Positions 10,066 to 22,700 of a stretch of DNA of 64,000 bases are shown here, piece by piece. Numbering within the stretch: position 1 is the stretch's first letter; each line of letters opens with the position of its first letter. A program made the position numbers and the translations under genes. The notes beneath the pieces were generated by a model. The model saw nothing but the letters and a program-made list of their open reading frames with translations. It had not been told where the DNA came from and did no database searches. Origin of the DNA: Dicaeum eximium (Eukaryota > Chordata > Aves > Passeriformes > Dicaeidae); contig VWZP01004506.1 in NCBI GenBank assembly GCA_013396995.1, forward strand, positions 3,204,434-3,268,433, in the 5' to 3' direction.

Positions 10066-12732
10066 TACGGTGAAAATTACTCCTCTCCAGTTCAAAGATT
10101 TCCCCTGTATATTTTCTCCATGATAGATGTCAAAATGTGTTCTCATGGCTTTATTTTTTTCTCCTGGGAAAACTATGAGGGTTTTCCCCTTTTCCTTTAT
10201 TTTATTTTCCCATTTGGTGTTTCTTGACTGCATTAAGATGCTCTGTTCTTGCAAACCCTGAGCTGTGCTTCCACACATAGAGTGCCTCAGCATTTCACTC
10301 CACTTGAAAATATTCCTGTTTTCTCAGGGAGGAAGGACTATCTGTCTCCCAAGGCTGCCTCTACCAGCCATTTCTGCAATCCTCTGGAGCACAGACAGAG
10401 CATGAAGCATCCCTGCTCCATACAACACACTATGAAGGACCATGCACCCCTCCTGAATGGGGCTTCTGGGGCTGTGACTTGGGGAGGGTGGTTCAGTCAG
10501 GCTGCAAAGCACTGGCAGACACTGAGCTGTTGAATAAATATCCCTTTTGTAAACCACCTGCAAATGATTAGGAACACCAGCAAACACAAGGCAGAGACCT
10601 CCAAACATTTCACGATTCTGAATGCTTGTTGCAGTCCATGTCAGGCACTTGTCACCGGTGTGTTGGAGAGGCAGGTGTGAACACCAGCAGAAAACCAGGT
10701 CTGCCTGCAGGTTTCATATGCTTTCCTAGTTATTCTACTTTTCTTCTGGTGATTTTGTCAACTTATCTTTGCTTTCCCAATGTCCTGGCACTCATTTCTC
10801 CATGTGCTCATGGTCTACTGCAGGCATTGCTGTCATGACCTGTGCAGCACTAATGAAACCATCTGTTGAGCCAGCCTGTCACTTTACATGCCATTCCAGG
10901 CTCTGATTCCATGAGATCACACAGGCAAAGCAGTCACAGCCCTCACAGCAGTGCCCTCATGTGATTTTGGGAAGTGGCTAGGCTACAGAAAAAGTCCTTT
11001 TTCTGGATGAGACACTAAGTTGCTGTTGTGAACACTTGTGACCTTTGAAGTTCACAGATTGCTTTCTCTAACAAAAAAAGCTAAAGTTAGAGGTCTACTT
11101 TCTGGGTGGAGAAATATAAATTTTGCCTCTGTTTGCCCTTCACTTTTAAATAGCGCAGTAAACTGACTTCTGAAGTGCATTCAAGGCCTCCTCTAGCTTA
11201 TAAAAAGTGTCCAGGGACAACTAAATGAGATAACAATATAGATATTTAGATCTTTTCCACCCACTCGTTTTGGGCTGAGGTGCATGAGTGAATTCAGGCA
11301 GTTATTCAAGCTACTGATTGTCAGCTAAGCCACGGTAATGGCTGGTGCCTGACCATGCATGTGTCCTTAGCATAATGCAGCTGCAAAGTAAATTTTGCCA
11401 GCTTAGCTCCTAATGAAAATGAAATCCACTGTAGAGGCAGTTTAAACTAACACACTTCTCAGTGGGTCAGGCTAAAGGCATGCACATGGTTAGTTAGCAG
11501 GTTTCATAGGATGGGCATTATCACTAACTCAATTATTCTTTATCATGTGCTCAGACCTGGGAAATTATCCGTTTGGAATAGTGATGCAAAGAGGATTGAA
11601 TGGGCTGAAACTGCTCTGCATAAAGGGCTCACATAACTTGAGTTGTATCTATGCATAACCTTAACTAGAGATGTGGAAAATTCATTGGAAGACTTTTAAG
11701 TTGAGATTGATTTTGTCTCTCTAAAAATACACAGACACTCAAACAGAAATTTCAAGCGTGGTGTAGAAAGTTTGGGGTGAGATTCTTTCACCTATGTGAC
11801 ACAAAGAGTCAAGCTAGATAGACAAAATGAACTAAGTGAACTCTTCTTGACATCAAAACCAATAAAACTATGAATCTTTGTGGTTCAGTAAGGTATAATT
11901 CACTGCCTATACCAACACTCCCTCCCCATCTCCCTGGCATCTTTCCCACTGAGGCTACACATCTGTAGTAAAGCTCTGTGCCATGGATCTAGGACAAATG
12001 AATGAGAAAAACTAACTGCTTAACAGAACAAAGCTAAAACCCATCAGCTTCCACTCCCTGATGCACTGGTATGTGGAGTATTAAAGGCATTTGAACCACA
12101 ATCCCTGTTCAAATCAGCTCATGCATTCATTCTGGACAACAGAGCAGCATTTCAATTTCTTGCTGCTCTGGTGATTTGCTTGAAAGCAACATGTTGAAAC
12201 TCCCTAAACCCAAATTCAGGTGATATTATGTCTATCCCATCCAACCTGGCTTTGAAGAATTTCCCCATGCTCAGTCCAAGGTCTCTGCACTGGAACTGCT
12301 TATGTAAGAGGCTGCTATTATTTGTCATGGAAATACATCATAGAAAAGAGCATTTTCAAAAATTTCCACTAGAAGATTGAAAGAAAAATTATTCCTCTGT
12401 CTTGGATTTAAAGCATTTTTTTATTTCTATTAACATTAAACTTTACTAAGACTATGAATTTAACTCAACTTCTGAGTCTCAGCTGGTATTTTGCAATTTT
12501 ACCCTTCAGCCTAGTTTTTTTAAAATTGAAACTTCTAGAATATACACTTTCTGTTCAGCTTTTGCAACTTCCTGCATGAATGAAATATCCCCTAACCCTG
12601 ACCAGAAAACCCTTCCACATCTCTTTCAGAAATTTGCTTCAGCAAATGTAACATCCTCACCAGAAGGAAACACAAGCTATAAAACATGCTGCAGCCTTCC
12701 TTTCTGTCTGGCTTGCTTCAGACTTCATTCAT
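10066..12732. other. Gene-free unique sequence
   Basis: No gene or transposon is recognised. The 94-codon frames on both strands near 10.3-10.6 kb overlap and lack any recognisable domain. The stretch 11290-11500 (containing GGTAATGG, CCATGCATGTG, CAGCTGCAAAG, CTCCTAATGAAAATG) looks like compact motif-rich non-coding DNA. A short CR1-like phrase near 12236 was considered and not accepted. Confidence 0.55.
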
Positions 12733-12755
12733 AAAAAAAAAAGAGAGAGAGAGTG
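12733..12755. repeat. A-run plus (GA)n microsatellite
   Basis: Ten A residues run directly into six GA units, then TGAGAAAAAG. Confidence 0.85.
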
Positions 12756-13589
12756 AGAAAAAGTGACAGTTGATTCAGAAAGTTGTACAATGTAAACACT
12801 CGTCCACAGATGATGCATTGAGGGTTGGTGTTGCATATCTTTGGGGACAACATATGCTTGTCTTTCACACTTGTCAAATCCTAACGGCCATTGTTATCAG
12901 CCCACAAAAGCTTTCAAATTCCTACCTGTCACTGAAATTCTTAGAAAATGAGAAACCATAACAGACTGAGAAAAAATAACTGTGATCCTTCCTATTCTGC
13001 CACCGCCTGGGTCCTTAGCCTTTTCTCATAAGCACAGTCCTTACTCAGCACAGCCATCTTACTGATACTCTCAAGACTTCTCAGTCTTTTCAAAGGATGC
13101 AGACACCTGTATTACTTTTTTATTTAGAAACAAATTTAGAACACTCCTTATGTGACAGAATTATTAATTCTTCTAATTATTACTATTTTTTTCCCACTTT
13201 GAAAACAGAGAAACAAGAGAAGGTTAGCCTTCCTTTTCAGCCTTGATCTGTTAAGGTTTGGCAAACACACATGCAAGACAAGGATGAAAATTTTCCACCC
13301 TTCTAGGATAGTAGAAATGTCACTTTCTCCTGAGTTTTAAGACTTTATGAGACCTTCCTGCAGCACACTCCAGACAGAAGCAGTGCCCTTCCCACCTTGC
13401 TGGGTCTCATTAGGGGGGATGGAGGTACAGTCAGTCACCATAACTTCTCCTCTTCCCTGGACCTCTCTTTCCATCCCAGCTCAACATCGCTGCTCCCGTG
13501 ATCGGAGATCTCACCTCCCCAAAAAATCCTTCTTGGCCCCTGCCTCAGTTTCTTTCTAGCAAGCAGTGGGATTTTCACTGTCGGGTGTC
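12756..13589. other. Gene-free sequence leading into GC-rich block
   Basis: Mostly AT-rich and featureless until about 13430, where C+G content climbs toward the block at 13590. No coding or RNA signal is recognised. Confidence 0.5.
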
Positions 13590-13880
13590 TGTGAGCAAGG
13601 GAGCATCCAGCCCGCGGGTGCTGCCGGTGGCTCCCCAAGGCTGTCCCGCTGTCCCCAGCCATGTCCCGCTGTCCCCAGCCGTGGCCGTGCCCGCTGTGGG
13701 TCCCGGCCCGGCAGCTCCGTGGGGAAAGGCCTGGCCTTGCATGGCAGGCCTGGCTCAGGGGACACGAGCAGAGCTGCTCCGGGCCGCCCCCAGAGCTGCT
13801 GCAAAGGTTTCCCACAGCCTTGGAGCTGGCTTTGAATGGGCTGCGTGTCAGCAGGCGGCAGGAATGCGGGGAATGTTCAA
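13590..13880. other. CpG-rich block, possible small CpG island
   Basis: About 290 bp strongly enriched in G+C, with roughly 18 CpG dinucleotides counted by eye, against an AT-rich and CpG-poor background. It includes CCCGCGGG, GTCCCGGCCCGGCAG and CCGGGCCGCCCC. A 20-bp unit is tandemly repeated at 13641-13680. Long frames are open on both strands (146 and 153 codons) because GC-rich DNA has few stop codons; neither resembles a known protein. It could be the promoter or first exon of an unannotated non-coding RNA, a CpG island with no attached gene, or an unrecognised GC-rich repeat. No TATA box or clear splice donor decides between these. Confidence 0.45.
13641..13680. repeat. 20-bp tandem repeat, two copies, in CpG-rich block
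   Basis: Units at 13641-13660 and 13661-13680 share TGTCCCGCTGTCCCCAGCC and differ only at the first base (C or A). A degenerate third copy (GTGGCCGTGCCCGCTGTGGG) follows at 13681-13700. Confidence 0.9.
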
Positions 13881-15551
13881 CTGCAGGGCAGTCCACTTCG
13901 GGGGATTAAGGCACATGACTCCCAGACAAGAGCGATAGCGTAGCTGCCCTGAAGGCCAAACCCCCCAGAGAGAACTTTCTTCCCCCACAAGAAGCGGTGT
14001 GAAAGCGCCTGCTACTCTGGCAGCAGGAGGAAGAAGGATCTGTGTGTCTGATGCTTAGAGCTTCCTACTTTTCTTTGAGAAAAACAAGAGCATGACCAGT
14101 ATCTGACAGATTATCTTTCCTGGGGCAGAAGATGGGTTTAGGAGATGGGTAGGGATGGGGAGGTATTTCTTCAATGAATTCCGTTTCCCACTGCGTGTAA
14201 AGGTTACTTCCCTCCAGGTTACTTCCCTCCATCACCTCGCTGGATCCTGTCAGACACTTCCCGCTCTCAATGAAAAGCAGAAACCGCCTTCCTGAATGAA
14301 ACCACTTCTTTCTTAGCTGTGTTTGAGCGGCCAAGATCCCCCTACTGCTGCATGTCCTGCTGCAGCTCCGTTCAGCCCTGAAATCCCTGTATCTCTGTTG
14401 GCAGCTATTGTGGCAGAAGACCTTGGAGCTCTTTGTGCATTTTGCTACTAAAAATGGGCTTTGTGCAGTTCACTGCACTGGAAAACAGTTTCACTTGGCA
14501 ATGCCATGCTGTGTGTAGTTTCCAAATCACAGAGTGAAAGGATACAACCATCTCTCTTTTTCTTGATAAATCCCACAGGCTTTCAAGTGTGCCTGAGGTC
14601 ACATATCTGAAGTACACCCTGAGATGTCTCCTTCTTGCCTCCAGGAGCTCAAGGAACCCCAGAGCCAACTGCAAGAACTCCCTTCCTCACACCCCACCTG
14701 GCGTCACTGCCACAGGCTTCCTGGCAGGGAGGAATCCCTCTTTCACCTGATAGAGCTCCACAGTCACTAAGGGTGACAGTGTTTCTTAGTACATCGGGCC
14801 AGCAATAAGTAATGGCACAGGTTTAAGAAGTTCTTACATGGTCCAGAGGTGACCTGCAAAGTATTTGGAGGTGGAGGGATGATGGAGTATTTGTCTTTCC
14901 CTCTTACTTAATGAGATAGGTTTAAAGAGCATTTACAAAAAAAACCCACACTGGTTCAAATGTTCCCAATTGCCATTTGAGAGCTACACCTGCACTGCCA
15001 GTGGGTAAGCAGAGGACAGAAATGAGGAACTCTCCCTGACTCTGCTCTATCTGACTCAAAGAGAGAAGGCACCATGACATACTAAAGGCCTGATTCTGCT
15101 CATTGTCACTGTCCCACATCCAACAGATGCAAAGGAATCTTTCTCTGTTTATCCTTATGCAAATAAAAGCAACTCTCCAAATAGTTTGTGCAGATTTTCA
15201 GTTACAAACATTTGCATATGGGATAAATAAATTGTTATCATTAAAGCTATATACCAAAGAGAGCAGGTTTCACATTGCTCCTTTCTCCCCAAGAGCTCAG
15301 TGTCCACAGCAGAATGCCATCTGGAGTAAGAACATGGAAGTTTGACATAGTTGGTCTTATCTTTGCTGTGCAGGACTGGAAAGCTTCATGTTTGTAAGCT
15401 AACACCCAGATCTTATTCTTTCTTGAGAATATACAGCCGTGCAGTTTGCCAGATAAGCTACTGCTTTTGTAGGTGATAATTTGTGCACTAAGTGTGACAA
15501 TGCACATTCAGGTCTTCAGTTCCATTAACAGATTATTAAAATATTGAGAAG
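13881..15551. other. Gene-free unique sequence
   Basis: No gene is recognised. A perfect 15-bp tandem duplication lies at 14201-14230. Frames of 80-90 codons around 14.1-15.5 kb overlap on both strands and look like chance. Confidence 0.55.
14201..14230. repeat. Perfect 15-bp tandem duplication
   Basis: AGGTTACTTCCCTCC occurs twice head to tail with no mismatch. Confidence 0.95.
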
Positions 15552-15640
15552 TGTAGGAATGGCTGTTGTGGATCAAACCAGAAGTTGAACTCTCCAGTTT
15601 GCCATCCTGAATCTTAGCCCCCTGTCACATTAAGGAGGAG
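15552..15640 (-). mobile_element. Ancient CR1/L3-like LINE 3' fragment (diverged)
   Basis: The plus strand reads GGAATGGCTG..GTGGATCAAACCAGAAG..CCATCCTGAAT, which follows the conserved 3' end of old amniote CR1 elements in reverse complement (a phrase meaning 'gatcagaccaaaggtccatctag...tatcctg'). Divergence is high, so the edges are approximate and the family name is tentative. Confidence 0.5.
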
Positions 15641-18600
15641 ACAGAGGTGGTACATTAGGTTTAAGGAACTGAGCAGAGCAGGTAATGTGCAGAATGATCC
15701 TTTTCTAATCAATTAGCTAATAATAGCATTCCTGAGATCATTATATGTAATTGTTGTCAGTATAGCCCTCCTTCATAAGGTTACAAGCTTTTAAAAAAAT
15801 ACATTCTTTATGCTTTTGCCATCTATATTCCTTGGCAGTGGTTTCCCCTGGTCAATTCTGAACCCCGTGAAACTATTTTTTTTAATTTGCTTGAAATTTA
15901 AGACCGTGCCTTGACAGACTAAGGCAGCAAAAGAAGAAGCAACAAAGAGAACTCACTAGAGGAGATACTGGCACTGATTGAACCAAATCCCAAGACAGAG
16001 AGGAGGTACAAAGTTGGACAGGGGTATAGCCAGGGGGCTGACAGAGAACACCTCCATTTGGAGCCCTTTAAGTTAGGGAATTAATGGCTCAGCACTGTGG
16101 AGCTGAGACAGGTAGGAGCTTTTGGCTGCAATAGGTGTCTTAACCTGGAGCTTAATGCTCACTTTAAACCACCATAAACCAGTACTGCAACCAGAAGTAG
16201 TCCTGTAGTTGCTCCACACAATTTATTTCTGCAATGTATTCACCATGCCCTGGGACCAGTGTCTGTGGCTTTACAATAAATCAGATCAGTCAAAATTATT
16301 CTTGGTTGCAGTTGCCTGGGTAATTTTAAACCAAGCCACTTCCAAGACTGTGTTACCTGCAGAACTGAGAAAAACCTACTCTTGGTGATGGCTACAAGAA
16401 GGGCAGGGAAAGGCAGAGCTACTCCTTTGAGTGCAGTGGTGGCTGCTGCTGGCTTACTGAGAGCCAGCAAACACAGCACTTGACTCCTGGGCACCTTCTG
16501 CTTGGTAGGGAGCACTTTGACCCCAGAACAGCCCAACCCAGCACTTGGGCTGCCTCAGTGGGGCCAAGAGGCTGGCTCTGTCAGCAGTGTCCCGACGGAC
16601 AGACGGACACACTCTCCCAGCTGGACAGACACACGCCCTGAGCAGAGCCACTTGCTGCTCACTCACACTTGCTTTCTGTTGACAGAGCATTTTCTCAGAT
16701 CTTCACAACAACGTTTTGAGCAGTTAATATACATATTAGGAAATAACTGCTGTTTATTGGCACTGAATAAACCTCTTTGCCTGGCTGAGACTCGGGAATG
16801 TAACATGTCATTTACAAAGCTGTCCCACGAGAGCAGAGACAGATTACAAAAATATGCCTTGTATTCAGTTCATTTAAGTGAGTAAGATGACAGCACAAGG
16901 ATTATGCATTGAATTTACATGCTGAATGGTCACACTTAGAAACCTGACAAATTGCTTTGGAAAATTAAATAATATTACCTTAGATCAGAGACAGTGCCAA
17001 GTGCTATCCCCAGGAAAAACAGAAGAGTAGAAGGGAAATTGCAAACAGCAAGATAACCTTATCTGTTTCAAATGAGTAGCACAGTTTTAAGAATGGTGGT
17101 TTACAGGTATACAAGGAGTCCCACTGCAGCAAGTGAGCCAGCTCCAAGCTTCGAGATATTTGCAGTAAACAGCCAAATGAATTCCTATTTAAATTTTATC
17201 CACCAATCAGACTTTGGCTTAATAAGCATGGGGATCTGGTTACACAATTGTTCTTGTCCATTAAAAAACAAACCTCATGTGATAGGCAGCATTTTTGATT
17301 TAGCCCATGCACATTTAAAACAATGCCCCACGTATTGCTTCATGCTGCTGAAATACTCTCTTACACACCCACTGCACAACCCTGGGCCTGCAGTAATTCA
17401 ATCTACACCCTCTCTTAGTATGAACTACACGATGTGATGTTATCAGCCTGGAATAACACCAGTGACATCGTGTATCTAATCTCCACACATTTCTCGTCAG
17501 AAAACAAAACCTAAGAATGTGCCCATCCCCAACAGGAAAACAATCAAGGAATGCATGGAGACAGAGTACTCAGAGCCACCATTCTGATGATCCTTTCCAA
17601 GAAAAATCATTAAAAGTTAAAGGCAAAGGTTTACCACTGAGTCAGATGTTCGACTTTGCTAAGTTTTAGTCACAGGCCTTGGTTATTTTTTATGAAAAGA
17701 CCAACTCTGATCTCATTCACAGTGGTTTGTACTCAATGTAACTTCCCGGCTTGGTTTGAATCACTCCAGTGGCGATGGAAATGAGAACAGGGTCAGAATG
17801 AGGGAAAAGACTGAGAGTTCAGACAAAGGGCTACTAAAATGACAGAAAATTATGTCAAGGATCTCCCCTGCTTTTGTTAATGTAGGTTAACAGAAGGGCT
17901 GAAAGGCTTCCCCATCTTGCCCAGCCAGCACTGGAAGATCCCAGCACCTCCACGGTTCTGCTCAGATGTCTCTCTTCTGCTGTGTACAGAAAACCAAACA
18001 AATGAAAGTGAAGGTCTTTATTTGAGAGGCAACCTCAAGAGCTGACATGATTGACAGTGCTTACAGAAAGGTGCCAACTCACGATTCAAGGGAATTTCCT
18101 GGCACGGCAGCTGGGGCAGGTCTGATGGGGAGCGCAGAGCGGTTGGAGCTTGCTGGGGCAACAGCTCCCTCTAATGATAGCTGGAAGTCAGTCCCAGGGA
18201 AGGAGATCTTTGCTTAAGTGTTAGAAATCTGCCAGGAAGATCCGAAGGAAGAAGCTCTCCTCCCGGTAATCTGGCTCCCAGATGGATCTGGCATCTCCAT
18301 TTACTGGTCAGTCTTTACTGACAAATAGCAATAAACAGTATTTTGACAGGAGGAACAGATTTGGGGTTGATCTGCTGTGGCACACACATGCACTGTCTTT
18401 ATTTACTGTGGCCCTGGCAGCTCCAGCTGAGTTTTTTCATTTGGTGTTGGAAGCATCCTCTTTACCAACACAGAGCACACGAACAATATGTAGGTACCTG
18501 TATACCTACACAAGGCTGCCTGTGTAATGGAAGGAAAGCCAAATGCTCCTGTGGTTGCACAGGATGGCCACACCTTAGGTCAGAGAGGGTCATTTCTGAC

Positions 18601-19494
18601 CAGGCTGAGCTGCTGTTTGACCCAGCTGCCTAACACTATTCCAGCTTTTTATTTCTCCCATTGATCTCTGCCTGTTTGGGGCAACACTTGCAGGTCTGAT
18701 CTCATATTTAGAGAAATCACCAAGAGTTTTCCTGATGGTCTGAGGGAGAGTGGGGCTGACAATAACTCTTCATTCACATAGCCATAGAGAAAGCCCCACA
18801 GAATTCTATCACATGCACAGAAATTTCAGTGATTTCTGATCTTTGCCGCTCTTGTACCTTTGGGTTGATTACGAGACTCCTTTTTCTAGAAGAGTTTTGA
18901 CTTTCTTGCCTCTGGAGCTATCAACTTTCCCAATAGCAGTAGTTACTTTTATCTTTGTCAGTAAGGGCTGCATGGTGGGCAGCAATTGCTTAGAAGATCT
19001 GGAATCAGCCCACACACCTGTGCCATTCTGTTAAGATTACTAAGTCAAGAAACTTTTCCCCTTAAATTGTGTCCTCAGTCAGTCAGGAAAGAGAGTCCCT
19101 AAGAGCAACCCACAGCAGCAGCACCCTTTAGTGTGGTGCTGAAAGTCACCTGAGCTTAATTTGGGCTACACACAGTGGCGTGCACTGCTGCAGGATGTGT
19201 GAGGTCCTTCACACCAGACCAAAGTGAGACACAAATGCTGCAGAGCACCACATCCACTCCCACCTTTGGGTGCTGGCAGTCCACACTCCACGTGTAGTGG
19301 AGACCTTCCTCTCCTGCCAGCCAGACTTATCCTGCAAACTGCCCTAAACAGCACAGTCTCCCATCTGCTCTGTTTCCTGAGCAGCCCCTGCCTGATTTAA
19401 AGATTTAAGAAATCAAAAGTTGTTAAAAATAATCATATGAAGCCCCCGTCGCTGCCACCTTGTACCAAACCTAACTGATAGATTTGGGAAGGGC
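15641..19494. other. Gene-free unique sequence
   Basis: No confident gene or repeat. A moderately GC-rich patch near 16520-16640 carries a 127-codon plus-strand frame overlapping minus-strand frames; I regard it as non-coding. AT-rich motif-dense stretches at about 15660-15790 (TCTAATCAATTAGCTAATAA) and 17150-17330 (AATTCCTATTTAAATTTTAT, CCACCAATCAG) look like possible conserved non-coding elements, unproven. Confidence 0.5.
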
Positions 19495-19730
19495 ATGGAG
19501 CTATGTCGTGGAGGTTTAGGTTAGAATTTAGGAAAGGAGTCCTCACCCAGAGAGTGGCTGGGCAGCAGAACAGGCTCACTGGGAAAGTGATCACAGCATC
19601 AAACCTGACAGAGCTCAAGAAACATTTGGATGACTCTATCAGGCACATGGTGTAATTTTATAAAGGGCCATGAATGGGACTTTGATCATCCTTATGGGTC
19701 CCTTCCATCTCAGGGTATTTTATGATTCTA
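19495..19730 (+). mobile_element. CR1 LINE 3'-end fragment
   Basis: About 235 bp of CR1 tail in plus orientation. In order it shows GTGGAGGTTTAGGTTAGAAT, AGGAAAGGAGTCCTCACCCA, GAGAGTGGCTGGGCAGC, CAGGCTCACTGGGAAAGTGA, CAGGCACATGGTGTAAT, CTTATGGGTCCCTTCCATCT and a terminal TATTTTATGATTCTA. These are the standard landmarks of avian CR1 3' sequence, ending in the ATTCTATG-type tail. It is 5'-truncated; similarity fades upstream of about 19495. The short frame it contains on the minus strand is not a gene. Confidence 0.9.
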
Positions 19731-22700
19731 ACATGATTTTTGAGAAAGCAAGCATTTAATTAAAATTATTAACTTGCCTAGGGAGATATTAATTGAGGAG
19801 GGGGGAATGTTTGCTTGTAAAAAGTGTAGAAACTTCTGATTGTTATTTAAGGACCCCTTTTTAATTTGCTGTGTGTGAAAGATTATTTTCTATCTTTGCA
19901 AAAATACACTTAACAAAGGAACATACAGATAATCTTTGTAATATACTTATTGGTCTGAAACTGAAAATCTAAAGGAAGTAATTGGCCTGATTTTCTAAAA
20001 TTTAGTGCTAGGAAACTAAATGCAGTTCATGATGCCCTGTCCATGCCCAAACAGGATGTCCATATACTCCAACTAATTGCTGAAATTGGAATTTAACTGC
20101 TATAGCAGCTAAATACCAGTGTGATACACCAGGTTTCCAACTTCACATCTCCTCCTGGGGCTTGCCTCTGGAAACTGGGATGTGGGCATCAGCCTTATAT
20201 ATAGTACTACACAAAGGAGGGAAAGAGCTTTTAATAAAATGTGCAATAAAATCTTGAAAATGCAAGGTCAGGCTATGTGATAAGAGTCCTTTCTGCTTTT
20301 AAAATCGATGGATCCCAGCAATGTGATCCCATCACTTGTGCAGTACATCTAATTGATTGCACGTTTGCCTTGCACACCATTCAGGAAATTAGACACAGCT
20401 GCCGTGAGCAGCACTGCAAAGAAGACTCCTGCAGGGAAGGCAGTAGAGTCAACATCTTCTGGCTGTTCCTAACAAATGGCACAACTCTCAGCAGGCACTT
20501 CCACGGAGGCAAGAGGAAAGTGAGAACAAACAATGAGCAGAGAATGTAAATACCAGGCAGTCAAAGTGTAAAAGGGAACTGCTTTCCACAAGCCATGTTT
20601 TGACTGGAGTCCTGGGAGGAAAGGCAGCATGTACCTTGAAGCAATCACATTATCACAAAGTGAAACCAAGAAAACAGTCCACAACTATTGCAGCTATTTC
20701 GAATCATTCATCTCAGCAATTCACCTCTCATCTTTACAGGAGAAAGTTTGTGGGAAGGTGACAGCCCTGTGAGGCTTCTCTTTACCATTACTGATAGGAT
20801 TTGCTTTTTAATTCCATCAAACATACATTGTATTAAACAGGTTTTTTAATCCTAAAAAAAGAGATGTGAAACTTCAGTGCACTTTGCATTCATCAGTACC
20901 ACCCTTGCCAAGTTGAAAGCACTGAGCTCTGCACAGTGCACAAGAGCCTCCTGCTCTCTCAGGTGAAGAGCACACCAAGTGAATCTCTTAATGCACATGT
21001 GACCATCAAAACAAAATAACAAGGTCCTGAACACAGCCTAGCACCAATATTCACTTTTCAGTTCAGGAGCAGGAAAAAGTATGTCATTATCTGCATATTT
21101 CAGAAACAATAGTTTGAGTTTTCTGCTTTGTGTTGGGTGGCTCTCTGAAAACACCACTCTTCCAAACTGTCCTGTGGCCCAGCTCTAAGTTTAATCCACC
21201 CAAGAGGTGGCCTGAGACCCAGTCAGGAATAGTTCATGAACATCAGCATCCTTACAGTGCTTTTCTCTATGAGCAGGCACATACACTGTGCCACCTGTGG
21301 TGTACCCAGAGCCATAAGCCATTGCCTAGGAGGGGAAGTCACATCACCAGAGGCACAGCATCAGAGCATCCCAGTCAAGGGGAGGAGAGCAGGGTAGCAC
21401 AGCACTAGGGATGCCAGATACAAACTGGTGAGCCATGGGATTTGGAAACTCAAGGTGTCAGGTTAGACATATCCAAAATAAATCATACTGGGACAAGAGG
21501 CAGGGAAGATTAACCTCCTTCTGGGCTCAGAAACCAGAGGGATCAGCAGTGTTGGCTGCCTGTCTTCACTGAACTGAGACTACCAAGGGGGGATGGAGCT
21601 GGGTCCTCTGCAGTGATGAAACTCCTCACATTTATGAATACTTTTAACAGCCTAGCCCATCAATGCCAAATAACTTGTCCAGCTTTACTGCAGACAAAAT
21701 AAAATAGCTGTAGCAAGATAAGCATATCTTGGAAGGCTGGGATTTTCCAGCAGAGAGGGCCAAGTCTCTGTTGGTGGCTATAGTCTCTGTTAAGCTCAAG
21801 TCCACAGACAGGTGCCAAATGACCATAGCAGAGATTTTGGCACTGGAACAGCAGTTATAATAAATGACTCTATGAAGCCTTGCATGCACTTCACCTAAAG
21901 TGGAAGGGCAGCTTGCCCTGCCCTTCCAAAGCACTCTGGAAGTGTGGGATTCTGCTTATTAGCACAATGAGCCAGCAGAAGCCCATCAGGAAAGTTCACC
22001 ACCACTCCCAGTGGTGTGAAAGCAGCAGCCACCTCACCTGTAGCAAGGAGAAATCCCAACTGTCTTTCCAGAAGTCTCCCATTGCTTCAGTTCCCAAGCC
22101 ACCAGCCCCAGGGGAAAGAACCACAGCATTTGGATGAGGCTCTGGGAGAGGAAGGTTGGCACAATAACTGCAGCCACAACTGAGCACAATAGAACTATGG
22201 GTGGCTTTTTTTCTTCCAGTTGCAAACTCAAGGGTTCCCAGACAGCCATCTCATCCTTTTCCACCCTCCTGGGAAATCAGTGTTTTCAGAGAGACAGCAG
22301 TGCTGGTGATTCACCACCAGGCTCAGGCTCACCAAGAGACCTCAGAGAAGCTGCAGCACTTATGGTGGTATCTGGCCTGTGCTGGGCTGACATGTTAAAT
22401 ATAAAGTCATGCTGATTTGCCCACTGCTACACTGGTCTCCTCTTGATCTGGCACCATTCAGATGTTTCCCATGCCAGCATGTTGACTAAGCCAAATTGTT
22501 TCTTACATTAAAACCCTCTGGATCTGCACTCTGTAAGTCTTCAGATTCCAACAGATGTTTGGCTTGGGAGTCCTGAGCTCTCCTGTCCCAAAGCCAAGAA
22601 AGATGTGCAGGTCCAAACAGAATTTTCTTCCAGACTTATTGAAATGGCCAGTTGCTGCTGAATGCATGGAAAAGCAGGCAAGGGAGTAGAGTCAGGCTTG

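Noticed and set aside
12225..12300. CR1-like phrase CCCATCCAACCTGGCTTTGA
   Set aside because: Only about 20 bp match and the flanks do not continue as CR1, so the evidence is insufficient.
13435..13938. Several 80-153-codon frames on both strands
   Set aside because: Multiple frames are open at once because the block is GC-rich. No frame stands out or resembles a known protein.
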